This document shows, one piece after another, positions 18,706 to 28,408 of a DNA stretch of 64,000 nucleotides. The translations under genes were made by a program, and so were the position numbers. Under the pieces are notes generated by a model that made no database searches, was not told where the DNA came from, and worked only from the letters and a program-made list of their open reading frames with translations. Each line of letters opens with the position of its first letter. Position 1 is the first letter of the stretch. The stretch lies in NCBI RefSeq assembly GCF_000527155.1, contig NZ_AZUQ01000001.1, forward strand, positions 2,415,615-2,479,614. Reading direction: 5' to 3'. Source of the stretch: Haloglycomyces albus DSM 45210 (GTDB lineage: Bacteria > Actinomycetota > Actinomycetes > Mycobacteriales > Micromonosporaceae).

Positions 18706-19641
18706 TTGAATCGATACGGCAGTGTTAATCCTAGCCTACCGGTGCCGATTGTCGTTCTTGTAGGGCCCACCGCCGCGGGTAAGACGGGGCTATCCGTACA
18801 ATTGGCCGAATCCCTGGGCGGGGAAGTGGTGAACGCTGATTCGATGCAGCTCTACCAGGGAATGGACATTGGGACGGCCAAGGTCACCGCATCGGAAAAA
18901 CGCGGTGTGCCGCACCATGTTTTCGACATCTGGGAGGTTTCGGAAACCGCGGACGTGGCGCGCTATCAAGCCGCCGCCCGTCGGGCCGTTGACGACATTC
19001 GGGCGCGCGGTAAGCGTCCCATAGTCGTCGGCGGATCGGGACTGTACGTACAGGCGGTCACCGACGAGATGAATTTCCCGGGTACCGACCCTGCGATCCG
19101 TCGCCGCCTGGAGTCGGAGTTGGCCCATGAGGGTCCGGGGGTGATGTGGCGTCGGCTCCAGGAAAAGGATAAGGCGGCGGCTGAGGCCATCCTTCCCAGT
19201 AACGGACGTCGTATCGTACGCGCGCTCGAAGTAATAGAGATCACGGGTCGTTTTCAGGCGCGACTCCCCGAGCCGGTGGCGCATTACGACGCCATACGCA
19301 TCGGCATCGACATGGACACGCCTGCACTCGACGAACGCGTCGAACGTCGCGTAGAACGCATGTGGCAGCGCGGCCTGATCGACGAAACCCGAACTCTGGA
19401 GGCAGCCGGACTCCGCGACGGCCGAACCGCCTCCCGCGCACTCGGGTATCAACAGGTGTTGCGTTACCTGGCGGGGGAGTGGAGCGAAACCGAGGCCTTC
19501 GAACGTACCGTCTCAGGAACCCGCCGATTCGTACGACGACAGCGTTCCTGGTTTAAACGCGACCGGCGTCTGCACTGGTTGGACGCCGCCGATCCCGACC
19601 TTTTGGCCAGGGCCGAAGCCGAAATCGAACGCGCCTCGTGA
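18706..19641 (+). CDS. miaA: tRNA dimethylallyltransferase
   Basis: MiaA transfers a dimethylallyl group to N6 of A37 in tRNAs reading UNN codons. The 311-residue protein shows the P-loop GPTAAGKTGLS near the N-terminus, then NADSMQLYQGMDIGTAK and PHHVFDI, and the family segment GGSGLYVQAV; SNGRRIVRALE and SRALGYQQVL lie further on. TTG 18706 is chosen as start because GAAAGGG lies about 8 bases upstream and the P-loop falls at the expected position. The reading frame continues upstream without similarity. It is convergent with the aldo/keto reductase gene. Confidence 0.96.
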   Translation: MNRYGSVNPSLPVPIVVLVGPTAAGKTGLSVQLAESLGGEVVNADSMQLYQGMDIGTAKVTASEKRGVPHHVFDIWEVSETADVARYQAAARRAVDDIRARGKRPIVVGGSGLYVQAVTDEMNFPGTDPAIRRRLESELAHEGPGVMWRRLQEKDKAAAEAILPSNGRRIVRALEVIEITGRFQARLPEPVAHYDAIRIGIDMDTPALDERVERRVERMWQRGLIDETRTLEAAGLRDGRTASRALGYQQVLRYLAGEWSETEAFERTVSGTRRFVRRQRSWFKRDRRLHWLDAADPDLLARAEAEIERAS

Positions 19642-19658
19642 GACCGGAGACGCGAAAA

Positions 19659-19689
19659 GGACCGGCCGACCTCATCGGTCGACCGGTCC
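19659..19689. terminator. bidirectional hairpin between miaA and aldo/keto reductase
   Basis: A 13-bp stem with one mismatch (19659-19671 with 19677-19689) and a 5-base loop sits between the two convergent stop codons. Confidence 0.75.
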
Positions 19690-19705
19690 CGTAAACCGTG
19701 CCGTG

Positions 19706-20704
19706 CTATGCGCGCGGCTTCGGCGATTTGGTCTTTCCCGGATCCGTAATGCTGACGGGCTCGAGAATCTCGTTGATCGTGTCGTATACGTCGTCGGTGA
19801 GCGTGACGTCCACGGCCTTCACATTGTCGCGAACCTGCTCGGGACGAGTCGCACCGATGATGGCGGCCGAAACCGCCGGGTTGTGCAGAACCCAGGCCAA
19901 CGACAGCTGCGCCATGGAGATGTCGAGATCCTTGGCAATCGGCTCCAGCTTCTGAACGGCTTCCAGCAGTCCCGGAGTCTCCAGGAACGACTTGACGAAC
20001 CCACCGGTCTTTTCATGACCGCCACGAGAGTCGGCCGGAGGCTCCTGACCCGGCTTGTACTTACCGGTCAGCACTCCCTGAGCCAGCGGCGACCATACGA
20101 TCTGACCAATGCCGAGCTCCTGAGAAGCGGGAACCACTTCCTCCTCGATGACGCGCCACAGAGCCGAGTACTGCGGCTGGCTGGACACCAACTGAATATT
20201 CAGGTCCTCGGCCAAGGCGTGGGCGCGCCGGATCTGGTCGGCGGTCCACTCGCTCACCCCGATGTAGTGCGCCTTACCCGCGTGCACGATGTCGGCGAAA
20301 GCCTGCATGGTCTCTTCCAGCGGAGTTTCGTGGTCGAAACGGTGAGCCTGGTACAGGTCCACGTAATCCATCTGCAGGCGACGCAGCGAATCATCGATCG
20401 ACGCCATGACGTGTTTGCGGGACAGGCCACGGTCGTTCTTACCTTCGCCCATCGGCCAGTAGACCTTGGTGAAGACCTCGAGGCCGTCACGACGCTGCCC
20501 CTTCAAGGCACGCCCCAGCACTTCCTCCGCCGCACCGCGCGCGTATATGTCCGCGGTGTCGAAGGTCGTGATCCCTTCATCGAGGGCGGCGTTCACACAG
20601 GCGATCGCGGCGTCCTCTTCGACCTGAGAACCGTGCGTGAGCCAGTTACCGTATGCGAGTTCTGTTATTACGAGGCCGGATCGGCCTAGGTGACGATACT
20701 CCAT
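19706..20704 (-). CDS. aldo/keto reductase, Kv-beta-like
   Basis: This 332-residue NADPH-dependent oxidoreductase of the AKR superfamily carries the catalytic tetrad contexts TFDTADIYARG (Asp, Tyr), VFTKVYWP (Lys) and LYQAHRFD (His). The C-terminal GATRPEQVRDN binds the cofactor phosphate. The start MEYRHLGRSGL at ATG 20704 is typical of the voltage-gated potassium channel beta-subunit-like branch and has AGG eight bases upstream; GTG 20713 is an in-frame alternative. The physiological carbonyl substrate is unknown. Confidence 0.95.
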   Translation of the reverse strand: MEYRHLGRSGLVITELAYGNWLTHGSQVEEDAAIACVNAALDEGITTFDTADIYARGAAEEVLGRALKGQRRDGLEVFTKVYWPMGEGKNDRGLSRKHVMASIDDSLRRLQMDYVDLYQAHRFDHETPLEETMQAFADIVHAGKAHYIGVSEWTADQIRRAHALAEDLNIQLVSSQPQYSALWRVIEEEVVPASQELGIGQIVWSPLAQGVLTGKYKPGQEPPADSRGGHEKTGGFVKSFLETPGLLEAVQKLEPIAKDLDISMAQLSLAWVLHNPAVSAAIIGATRPEQVRDNVKAVDVTLTDDVYDTINEILEPVSITDPGKTKSPKPRA

Positions 20705-20784
20705 GAACCCCACCTTACCGAGCGGCTAGCGCTCGCGAAAGCGTTATGGCGGGTGCTGTTAATTTCGCACGATCGGGAATAAAT

Positions 20785-21870
20785 TCAGATCGGTCCGTCG
20801 TCAATCACAATGAGCGAATCCAATAGCCGCATCGCTTCATCCTGAGTGGACAACATGGTGGCGATATCCTGACCCTCCAGTGAAAGCGCCGCCCAGGAAA
20901 AGGAATCCACCGTGGCGATGTAACCCATGGCATGGGCGATCACATGCTGATAGTGAAACGGCACGAGCACTCTGCCGGTACGTCCGACGACCCCCAAGCG
21001 GCCGTCCTTGGCCGCCACCGCGGCACCCGCGACGAAACCGGTGATCACATCCCCACCGACCGTCGGGGTGTGCAGAGCGTCGTACATCAAGGGAACCACC
21101 ACGTTGCCGGCCCGGTCGATCGCGCCCCACGCCTCCGTTTTCACCGCCGCGATACCGCCCCGAAACGGCCCTACGGCGGTAAACTGCGCCGCCAGCTTGA
21201 CGGCCGTGCCGTCAGCGGTCAGAAAGCCCCACAGGCCGCTCTGCGGATCCTGAAAAGCCTCCGGAGCCGGAAAACCCGCGCGCTCCGGCCAGCTGCGCGG
21301 CAGCGGACCGAAACCGTCGGTGGGAAGCGCCTTCTCGATCACCTCAATACCGGTCTCGGCGATGTGCAGGATGAAATCGTGCGGATTGTCGTCCACCGCC
21401 TGCTCGAACAACACCAGCGCCTCGGTCATGCGTTTCTGCTGTGCCGAACAGACACCCGCATAAGCCCGCACGCCCCCCACCAAGGTCAGCGGTATCTCGC
21501 CGCGCTCGGCGAGTGCGAAAAGCCTTTCCGCCTCGCTGAATCTCCCCTTGACTCGCAGCACCTGCGCCAGACGAGCGCGTGCCGGGGAAAGCAGAAAGTC
21601 CGTCCCCACCGTCTCGGCCGACGTCAGCGAGGTAATGGCATCGGTTTCGGCCGCATCCAGATTCTCCAGCATCCTCTCGGCCACTGAACGCACCCCGTAC
21701 AGCCGTGACTGCTCGGCCTCCTCGACGAAACGATCCAGCCGTGCGGTCGCTTCGTCGCGAATCTTCTGAACGGTCGAGAGATCGTGGACAGCATGAACGA
21801 AGGTATCGGGATCGAGCGGCCCGGTCTGCTGAGCCAAGCCCGCACGCAAGTCGGAGGCGACATCGGCCAC
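20785..21870 (-). CDS. WG-repeat protein, function unknown
   Basis: The protein is 361 residues. The N-terminal half is helical and Ala/Glu-rich with TPR-like periodicity (about 80-160, including LRVKGRFSEAERLFAL). The C-terminal half holds WG-repeat-like units, for example GLWGFLTADGTAVKL, AWGAIDRAGNVVVPLMYDA and GRLGVVGRTGRVLVPFHY. Such repeats form beta-propeller-like or ligand-binding modules. There is no signal peptide or membrane helix, and no operon partner is evident. Confidence 0.8.
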   Translation of the reverse strand: MADVASDLRAGLAQQTGPLDPDTFVHAVHDLSTVQKIRDEATARLDRFVEEAEQSRLYGVRSVAERMLENLDAAETDAITSLTSAETVGTDFLLSPARARLAQVLRVKGRFSEAERLFALAERGEIPLTLVGGVRAYAGVCSAQQKRMTEALVLFEQAVDDNPHDFILHIAETGIEVIEKALPTDGFGPLPRSWPERAGFPAPEAFQDPQSGLWGFLTADGTAVKLAAQFTAVGPFRGGIAAVKTEAWGAIDRAGNVVVPLMYDALHTPTVGGDVITGFVAGAAVAAKDGRLGVVGRTGRVLVPFHYQHVIAHAMGYIATVDSFSWAALSLEGQDIATMLSTQDEAMRLLDSLIVIDDGPI

Positions 21871-22152
21871 GGCTGCTACTTTCGCTCTTTAGATAGGAAT
21901 CTCCCACGTACAACACAGAGAGTCGACCGTTCACGACCGGCCACGGCGAGGATAATCGTTCCCATGCGCCGAGGCGGCCCACCACCAAGGGCATCGTGTC
22001 CAGCGGAGGTGCCCAGCCCAACCCCTTGTGAGCAATACTACGAGATGCGGCGCGGCCGTGTCCATGCGTACCACCGCTAAACGCGTGCGATGAATGCCGC
22101 GAACCACTGGAAACGGCGGTCTCGATCCGACTGCACCGCAACGGATCGGGGA

Positions 22153-22842
22153 TCAGTCCTGAACGAACTTACCCAAATCGTCTTCTTTGGCCTTGTAGGT
22201 CATGCGAACCCGAGGTTGCCGCATCGAACGGAACATGATGGACCGCGAAATGACATACCAGTACAACGACCGCTTGCGCTCCTGGGTGTTCGGGAACCGC
22301 TTGGTGACCAGTCGCCACGTCTTCTTAGCCAGAACAGTCGAATCGATGACGACGGAGATGAGCAAAACCAGCCAGACCGCATTGACCGCCAGGGATCCAG
22401 CAGCGCCGAACTCGACTTGGAACACGGGCGACAGCACCAGCAAGATAATCGCGACGAAAAACAGATACTGGGCGACGTTACGGCGCGAATCGACGATGTC
22501 TCGCGCCAACAGACGTTCCTTACCTCGGTCACGTGGCAAATGATACTGGTCGTAGAGCGGATCACCGCGCCACTGTCCCTCGGCCACCTTCTGGCGCTCT
22601 TCCCGACGTTTGGCCCGCAGCGCCTTCTTTTCCTCCTTGGACACCGGCTTCGAAGCCTTGCGCTGCTCCCGCATCTCCCGCAAGTTCTTGGGCGGATTGG
22701 CAGGCGGACGCGGTTTATGGTTCTTGGGGCGTTTCGGGGTGGCCTTCCCCTTTTTCTCGGTCGCGCGTCTCTTCGCCGAGTCTCCGTTCGCGTCCGCACT
22801 GTCACGGTCGCGGTGGGTGGCACTATCGGGCTTTTTTGCCAC
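22153..22842 (-). CDS. DUF3043 membrane protein
   Basis: The 229-residue protein has a long basic, Lys/Arg/Pro-rich N-terminus (about 1-100), the DUF3043 core segment GDPLYDQYHLPRDRGKERLL, and two hydrophobic helices near residues 125-165. The C-terminal tail is basic. DUF3043 proteins are conserved single-copy membrane proteins of actinobacteria with no assigned function. GTG 22842 is chosen as start (AAAGGG 10 bases upstream); the open frame extends much further but overlaps murA. It lies downstream of murA on the same strand. Confidence 0.88.
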   Translation of the reverse strand: MAKKPDSATHRDRDSADANGDSAKRRATEKKGKATPKRPKNHKPRPPANPPKNLREMREQRKASKPVSKEEKKALRAKRREERQKVAEGQWRGDPLYDQYHLPRDRGKERLLARDIVDSRRNVAQYLFFVAIILLVLSPVFQVEFGAAGSLAVNAVWLVLLISVVIDSTVLAKKTWRLVTKRFPNTQERKRSLYWYVISRSIMFRSMRQPRVRMTYKAKEDDLGKFVQD

Positions 22843-23059
22843 TGGACCATTGCCCTTTCTGCGTAAATACGGGTAATTTCCGGGTATTCGTCCCGGTACT
22901 GCTGATGTCGCGCTCGCCGCCGGAGTCGGCCATGCCGAGGTTCGGCCGGAGCAGAGGTCTCCAGCATAGCCAAGAGTCGGCGGCGAGCGAAATTCGAGTC
23001 GGCGGGAGCGGAGGCTCACGTGGTTCGCGGCGATTTGAACGGAACCGCCGCGACAAACC

Positions 23060-24421
23060 CTATTCCTCTTCTGTTCCGGGACGCACGATGTGGGCGCCCA
23101 GCCCGCGAAGCTTCGTTTCGAAGTCCTCGTAGCCACGGGTGATGAACTTGTCCACGCCGTAGATGCGCGAGGTTCCCTCGGCGGCCAGCGCGGCGATGAG
23201 ATGGCTGAATCCGGCCCGGAGATCGGGAATCTGTATGTCGGTGCCGTGGAGTTTCGTAGGACCGGCGATGACGGCGGAGTGCAGGAAGTTGCGGCGTCCC
23301 CAGCGGCAGTGTGATCCCCCGAGACACTGCGAGTACAGCTCGATGTTGGCGCCCATCTGACTGAGTTCGCTGGTGTAGCCGAAGCGACTCTCATAGACCG
23401 TTTCGTGCATGATCGAGAGGCCGTTGGCCTGGGTCAGGGCTACCACGATGGGCTGCTGCCAGTCGGTCATGAGGCCGGGGTGCACGTTCGTTTCCAGGGC
23501 GACGGGGCTGAGGTCACCTCCGGGGTGCCAGAAGCGGATTCCACCTTCGATGGGATCGTCGTCGACCTCGTAGGCACCACCGATGGAGCGAAAGACGTTG
23601 AGGAAGGTCATCATGTCGGCCTGGCGGGCACCTTTGACGAATACGTTTCCGCCGGTGGCGAGGGCCGCTGAGGCCCACGAGGCGGCTTCGATGCGGTCGG
23701 GAACGGCGCGGTGCGAATAGCCGTGCAGTTCGTCCACTCCGACGATCTCGATGACTCGGTTGGTGTGAACCTGAATGATGGCGCCCATTTGCTGTAGGAC
23801 ACAGATCAGGTCGATGATCTCGGGTTCGATGGCCGCATTGCGCAGCTCGGTTGTACCTTCGGCGAGCACGGCGGTCAGAAGGATCTGTTCGGTGGCTCCG
23901 ACCGAAGGGTAGTCGAGCTCGTACTGGATTCCCTTGAGGCGCTGTGGTGCGGAGAGGTGCATGCCTTTATCGGTCTTGTCCACGACGGCGCCGAATTTCC
24001 GGAGCGCTTCGATGTGGTAGTCGATCGGACGTCCACCGATGTTGCAACCGCCGAGGTCGGGGATGAACGCTTTGCCGAGTCGGTGCAGGAGTGGGCCGCA
24101 GAACAGGATCGGGATGCGGCTCGAACCGGCGTGTACATTGATCTCTTCGGTTCCGGCGGACTCGACGTGGCTCGGGTCCATGTAGAGCGTGTCGCCGTTC
24201 AGCTCGACCTCGACACCGTGAACACGCAACAGTCCGGTGACGATGTCGACGTCGCTAATGCGTGGAACGCTTTTCAACGTAGAGGACGACGTTCCCAGTA
24301 GGGCGGCGACCATGGCCTTAGAGACGAGATTCTTAGCGCCTCTGACCTGTACTTCGCCTTCCAGTGGGGTGCCGCCGTGCACGACTAGAACATCATCGAG
24401 GTCTGCACCTTTGTTGCTCAA
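23060..24421 (-). CDS. murA: UDP-N-acetylglucosamine 1-carboxyvinyltransferase
   Basis: MurA adds enolpyruvate from PEP to UDP-GlcNAc, the first committed step of peptidoglycan synthesis and the target of fosfomycin. The protein is about 453 residues from TTG 24421, which has GGAG six bases upstream. Family motifs are RGAKNLVSKAMVAALLG near the N-terminus, SSRIPILFCGPLLHRLG, and GGCNIGGRPIDYH, which holds the catalytic cysteine. PDRIEAASWASAALA and TDWQQPIVVALTQ follow. The sequence follows the Streptomyces-type MurA closely. The active-site cysteine is present, so fosfomycin sensitivity is not excluded by that residue. Confidence 0.95.
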   Translation of the reverse strand: MSNKGADLDDVLVVHGGTPLEGEVQVRGAKNLVSKAMVAALLGTSSSTLKSVPRISDVDIVTGLLRVHGVEVELNGDTLYMDPSHVESAGTEEINVHAGSSRIPILFCGPLLHRLGKAFIPDLGGCNIGGRPIDYHIEALRKFGAVVDKTDKGMHLSAPQRLKGIQYELDYPSVGATEQILLTAVLAEGTTELRNAAIEPEIIDLICVLQQMGAIIQVHTNRVIEIVGVDELHGYSHRAVPDRIEAASWASAALATGGNVFVKGARQADMMTFLNVFRSIGGAYEVDDDPIEGGIRFWHPGGDLSPVALETNVHPGLMTDWQQPIVVALTQANGLSIMHETVYESRFGYTSELSQMGANIELYSQCLGGSHCRWGRRNFLHSAVIAGPTKLHGTDIQIPDLRAGFSHLIAALAAEGTSRIYGVDKFITRGYEDFETKLRGLGAHIVRPGTEEE

Positions 24422-24742
24422 GAGATCTCCTTGACGCCAGTGAAATGATAGAGAAGCGTTTTCACGATAACCGATACGGAAATTGGGAAACGCCCCACCC
24501 GGCATAAAACGGACAGTGATTGTCGATACCGATAATTGTATGGAACAAATATTCGAAATATCATTGCATCGGTCTTCCAGCAGGGAAAAGTCCGATGATT
24601 AAACGGAACGGCAACCGTTTAATACAGTTTTGGAATTCAATGTATCTATAGTGGCGATACGGTCGACAGAACAATGTCGGCAATACGATCGCAACGTCGA
24701 GACCACCCGAAGGATGGCCTCGACGCCAAGTCATGATTGAAT
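24422..24742. other. intergenic region between murA and nadA
   Basis: There is no gene in this 321-base, AT-rich stretch. It should hold the murA promoter (reading leftward) on its left part and the nadA terminator hairpin on its right part. Confidence 0.5.
24695..24725 (-). terminator. hairpin after nadA
   Basis: Outer stem cgtcgag (24695-24701) pairs with ctcgacg (24719-24725) and continues inward with partial pairing around gaag. It begins 18 bases past the nadA stop. There is no T tract. Confidence 0.6.
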
Positions 24743-25909
24743 TCACGGTAGGGTCAGCATACGATCCAGTGCGCTACGAGCGGCCTTTGCTTCGTCCGCT
24801 TCCACCACGATCTGATTGGGAACTCGTCCTGCGACGAGCTCTTCCAAAGCCCAAACGAGGTGTGGAAGATCGATGCGATTCATCGTGGAACAATAGCACA
24901 CCGTTCGGTCCAGGAACGATACGTCTTTGTCCGGATGCTGATGGGCCAAACGGCGGACCAGGTTCAATTCGGTGCCCACCGCCCAGGAACTTCCCGGTTC
25001 GGCGGCGTCGAGAGCCTTGATGATGTATTCGGTGGATCCGACGTAGTCGGCCGCCTCCACAACTTCGTGCGTGCATTCGGGGTGGACCAGGACGTTGACG
25101 TCCGGCTTGCGTTCCCGGATTTCGTTCACGCAGTCGACGGTGAAACGCCCGTGGACCGAACAGTGCCCCTTCCAGAGGATGATCTTGGCGTTCCGCAATT
25201 CCTGTGCGGTTACGCCTCCGTTGGGGCGCAAAGGATTGTATACGACGCAGTCGTCGAGATCGAATCCCATTTCACGTACGACGGTATTGCGTCCGAGGTG
25301 TTGATCCGGGAGGAAGAGTACCTTTTCACCTCGTTCGTAGGCCCAGTCCAGCGCGCGCTTGGCATTGGAGGACGTGCATACGACTCCGTCATGGCGTCCT
25401 ACGAAGGCCTTGATGGCGGCCGACGAGTTCATGTAGGTCATCGGCACCACCTGCTCGGCAACGCCCGCTTCCGTCAGATCGGTCCAGCACTGCTCCACCT
25501 GCGGACCGGTGGCCATATCGGCCATGGAACATCCCGCCGCCAGGTCGGGCAGGATTACTCGCTGAGATTCGGAGGTGAGGATATCGGCGGATTCGGCCAT
25601 GAAGTGGACTCCGCAGAAGACGATGAATTCGGCTTCGGGGCGGGCGGCCGCTTGTTGGGCCAGCTTGAAGGAGTCTCCGGTTACATCGGCGAACTGAATG
25701 ACTTCATCGCGCTGATAGTGGTGTCCGAGAACGAAGAGACGATCGCCGAGGGACTCCTTGGCGACACGCGCCCGTTCCAGGAGGCTGGGGTCGGACGCCG
25801 GAGGAAGGTCACCTGGACAGTCAACGCCCCGTTCGCTACCGGAATCCGATCCACGTCCCAGGAGCAACAGAGCGGTCTGTGTAGGTGAAGGTTCATCAAA
25901 ACCAGTCAT
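24743..25909 (-). CDS. nadA: quinolinate synthase
   Basis: NadA condenses iminoaspartate with dihydroxyacetone phosphate to quinolinate in de novo NAD synthesis, using a [4Fe-4S] cluster. The protein is about 388 residues from ATG 25909. Recognisable parts are VLGHHYQRDEVIQFAD, FCGVHFMAE and GCSMADM. WKGHCSVHGRF and HPECTHEV follow, with CYCSTMNR near the end; the cysteines in FCG, GHC and YCS-type contexts are the cluster ligand candidates. The frame upstream of the ATG has no similarity. No nadB or nadC lies in the window. nadE lies 12 kb away. Confidence 0.95.
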   Translation of the reverse strand: MTGFDEPSPTQTALLLLGRGSDSGSERGVDCPGDLPPASDPSLLERARVAKESLGDRLFVLGHHYQRDEVIQFADVTGDSFKLAQQAAARPEAEFIVFCGVHFMAESADILTSESQRVILPDLAAGCSMADMATGPQVEQCWTDLTEAGVAEQVVPMTYMNSSAAIKAFVGRHDGVVCTSSNAKRALDWAYERGEKVLFLPDQHLGRNTVVREMGFDLDDCVVYNPLRPNGGVTAQELRNAKIILWKGHCSVHGRFTVDCVNEIRERKPDVNVLVHPECTHEVVEAADYVGSTEYIIKALDAAEPGSSWAVGTELNLVRRLAHQHPDKDVSFLDRTVCYCSTMNRIDLPHLVWALEELVAGRVPNQIVVEADEAKAARSALDRMLTLP

Positions 25910-26084
25910 GCGCCAAGTCTGCCACACCCCGCTGAGAATCAGCCCGGCGAAGTTCCCTTCGCCACTGTTTTCGGGCGCGGGTGGAGAATCGGGACGGTGT
26001 GAGCCTACGAATGTGGGCACTGTCGCTAGACGCGGAATACCGTGCCCACACACAAAACCGCACCGGGGACAGTACTCTAGAGTG

Positions 26085-27221
26085 ATGCGAATTCTGGTCG
26101 CCAATGACAAATGGGCACACAGTCTCACCGCACCTCAAGCCACCAAAGCCGTTCTCGCAGGTTGGCAACAGGTGCGCCCGAACGATTCGATCGACTGTCT
26201 TCCGTTGTCCGACGGGGGTCCGGGGTTTCTGACCGCGATCGGGTCCACGCGTCCCGACCTGCACATCATCGACCATCGGGCGCCGGACGCACTCGGTCGC
26301 GAGTCGACGACCTACTACCTGTCGGACGGGACCACCGCCTATATCGAATCCGCGCATACGACCGCCGTCGGCGATCTCAATGAGCTCGACCCTTTTCAGA
26401 CCGATTCGGCGGGATTGGGACACAGTATCCGTCATGCGGTGGATCGTGGTCACACCGAAATCGTCGTGGGTCTAGGAGGCACGGCCACCAACGACGCGGG
26501 GATGGGCATGCTGTCGGCGCTGGGGTGGCAGCTCCAGGACGCCAATGGAGAACTATTGCCCCCGTCTCCACGCCATTTCACGGCGGCGGCGGACCTCAAA
26601 CGTCCGGCGGAGGCGACGCTGCGGACTCCGGAAGGGAAGGCGGTCGCCATCACGGCCGCGTGCGACGTCAACACCTCGCTGCTGGGCGACAACGGCACCA
26701 CCTATATCTACGGCCCGCGTAAGGGCGCGGCCGCGGACGATCTACCTCGTTTGGAAGGGGCGATGACCTATATAACCAACCTGGTGGAGAGTATTCTCGG
26801 CTGCCATAATCTGCATAAACGCAGTAGCACCGGTGCCGCGGGTGGAATCGGATTCGCCCTGGCGACGCTCGGTGCCGAGTTGGTGCCCGGAGCGAAATAC
26901 ATCGCGGATCGAGTGGATCTGGACGCGCATATTCGTGACGCCGATCTGGTCATTACGGGTGAAGGATCGTTTGATCAGCGCAGCCTACAGGGAAAACTAC
27001 CTGTTCATCTGCTGAACCAGTCCGCCAAACATGATAAGCCCGCTCTCGTGGTGGCAGGGCAGACACCGTTGACACAGCACCCCGAAGCTGAAGCTGTTCA
27101 TTCACTCACCGCTTTCCTGGGCTCTCGCGAGGCGGCCCTGGACGACGCGGCGATTGGCCTGGAAAAACTGGCCGCCGCCATAGCCGATGAATGGAGTGGG
27201 AAGACAGGTGGCGAGGAATAG
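26085..27221 (+). CDS. glycerate kinase
   Basis: This 378-residue protein is of the GlxK/GckA-type glycerate kinase family (glycerate + ATP to phosphoglycerate). It starts MRILVANDKWAHSLTA, the family's N-terminal signature, and carries LPLSDGGPGF, GLGGTATNDAGMGML and TGAAGGIGFAL. LVITGEGSFDQRSLQGK is near the end. ATG 26085 is chosen on this N-terminus. The frame extends far upstream over the nadA gene without support. It is divergent from nadA. Confidence 0.93.
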   Translation: MRILVANDKWAHSLTAPQATKAVLAGWQQVRPNDSIDCLPLSDGGPGFLTAIGSTRPDLHIIDHRAPDALGRESTTYYLSDGTTAYIESAHTTAVGDLNELDPFQTDSAGLGHSIRHAVDRGHTEIVVGLGGTATNDAGMGMLSALGWQLQDANGELLPPSPRHFTAAADLKRPAEATLRTPEGKAVAITAACDVNTSLLGDNGTTYIYGPRKGAAADDLPRLEGAMTYITNLVESILGCHNLHKRSSTGAAGGIGFALATLGAELVPGAKYIADRVDLDAHIRDADLVITGEGSFDQRSLQGKLPVHLLNQSAKHDKPALVVAGQTPLTQHPEAEAVHSLTAFLGSREAALDDAAIGLEKLAAAIADEWSGKTGGEE

Positions 27222-27286
27222 TGCAGAACCTGGACGTGTTAGATAATGTTGAAGAGTCATATTACTGAACTGACGAGGAGCCAGAC

Positions 27287-27637
27287 GTGAGCCAACAGAC
27301 TGCCGAAGCTGCTACCGGCGTAGTTTTGACCGACGAAGCAGCCGAGAAAGTGAAAGCCCTGATCGAGAAGGATGGCGAAGAGGGCCTGCACCTCCGGGTG
27401 GAAGTGTCCCCTGGCGGTTGTTCCGGTCTGCGTTATGGTCTGTTCTTTGACACCGATCGTCGTGAAGACGACAAGGTGTTCTCGTATGACGGCTTTGACG
27501 TGGTGGTCGACAAGATGAGCCATCCGTACCTGATCGGCGCGTCCATCGACTACGCCGACACGATTCAGCAGCAGGGTTTCACCATTGACAACCCGAACGC
27601 ACAGGGTTCCTGCGCCTGTGGCGACTCCTTCCACTAG
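27287..27637 (+). CDS. erpA: A-type iron-sulfur carrier (HesB/IscA family)
   Basis: The 116-residue protein carries or inserts Fe-S clusters into target enzymes. The three conserved cysteines are in PGGCSGLRYG and in the C-terminal GSCACGDSF (CXC). The GTG start has GACGAGGAG upstream. Its position near nadA, a cysteine desulfurase and cytochrome oxidase genes fits a general cluster-delivery role, NadA being one obvious client. The symbol is by family similarity; iscA-type naming is equally possible. Confidence 0.92.
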   Translation: MSQQTAEAATGVVLTDEAAEKVKALIEKDGEEGLHLRVEVSPGGCSGLRYGLFFDTDRREDDKVFSYDGFDVVVDKMSHPYLIGASIDYADTIQQQGFTIDNPNAQGSCACGDSFH

Positions 27638-27651
27638 GAGCTATACGACTT

Positions 27652-27694
27652 GCCGTGGTTGAGCGCGCGTCAGCGCGCCGACCACGGCTTTTTT
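27652..27694 (+). terminator. Rho-independent terminator after erpA
   Basis: Stem gccgtggt (27652-27659) pairs with accacggc (27681-27688), with an inner gcgcgc/gcgcgc helix, followed by six T residues. It is one of the few terminators in the window with a clear T tract. Confidence 0.93.
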
Positions 27695-27857
27695 AGGTCT
27701 GCGACCTCATGGCATCCCGCTTTGGCGCGATCCCGTACCATAGGAATATACAAAGCTCGATATGTGATTCCTGCGATGAGGGCCCGGCTTGGAACCGTGA
27801 ATTGATACGTCGGTTAGGGAAGTATCGCTTGGATCCCGGCATGGTGGAGAGGTGTTC

Positions 27858-28307
27858 GTGAGTATTGTCGCGCGGGGCGGAAGATACGGCCGACACACCG
27901 GTGGAACCACCCACTGGTCGATCGTGGCACTGTGTATCGGTGTCGTTCTTATGGTCGCCGTCGTGATGACGGCCGATCGAGCACCGGCGGCGGAGGCGAC
28001 TCCGGACGTTGTCGACGACGGGGCGGTGACTCTTTCCGGCTGTGGGGAATCGAAAACGGTGACATTGGGGTATTGGCCCCGAACGGCCGGCAAGGCATCG
28101 TGGTACGTCAGCTGTTCCAACGGGCGGGTGCGAATATCCGGTTGGCACAAGGATCTGCGCTCGGACGGGAAATGCGTGCAAGTGTACGGTTCGGTGTCCG
28201 GCTCGTGGTTTTCCACCCCTAAAGCCTGTCCCGAAGGGGAAAGGGAGTCGTGGAGCCGTTATCGATACGGGACCGGCACCATCAAGGTCTATGCGCGTCT
28301 GGTGTGA
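27858..28307 (+). CDS. small secreted or anchored protein, unknown
   Basis: About 149 residues. A single hydrophobic helix (about 22-40, SIVALCIGVVLMVAVVM) ends in APAAEA and acts as signal peptide or anchor. The remaining 100 residues hold four cysteines (SGCGES, VSCSNG, GKCVQV, KACPEG) and many aromatic residues, so it is likely a small disulfide-stabilised beta protein outside the cell. GTG 27858 is preferred because GGAGAGG lies just upstream; GTG 27852 is in the same frame. I do not recognise the family. Confidence 0.65.
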   Translation: MSIVARGGRYGRHTGGTTHWSIVALCIGVVLMVAVVMTADRAPAAEATPDVVDDGAVTLSGCGESKTVTLGYWPRTAGKASWYVSCSNGRVRISGWHKDLRSDGKCVQVYGSVSGSWFSTPKACPEGERESWSRYRYGTGTIKVYARLV

Positions 28308-28338
28308 TTCGGCTTGGAAAACGAGGGTAAACAGAAAC

Positions 28339-28375
28339 GGTTGTGGACCGGCGACGTCATCGCCGGTCCACAACC
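28339..28375. terminator. bidirectional hairpin terminator
   Basis: A perfect 16-bp inverted repeat (28339-28354 with 28360-28375) with a 5-base loop sits between the convergent small secreted gene (+) and the peptide permease gene (-). Confidence 0.88.
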
Positions 28376-28408
28376 GATCAATACGAAATCGGGTCCTTGT
28401 CCCGCCAC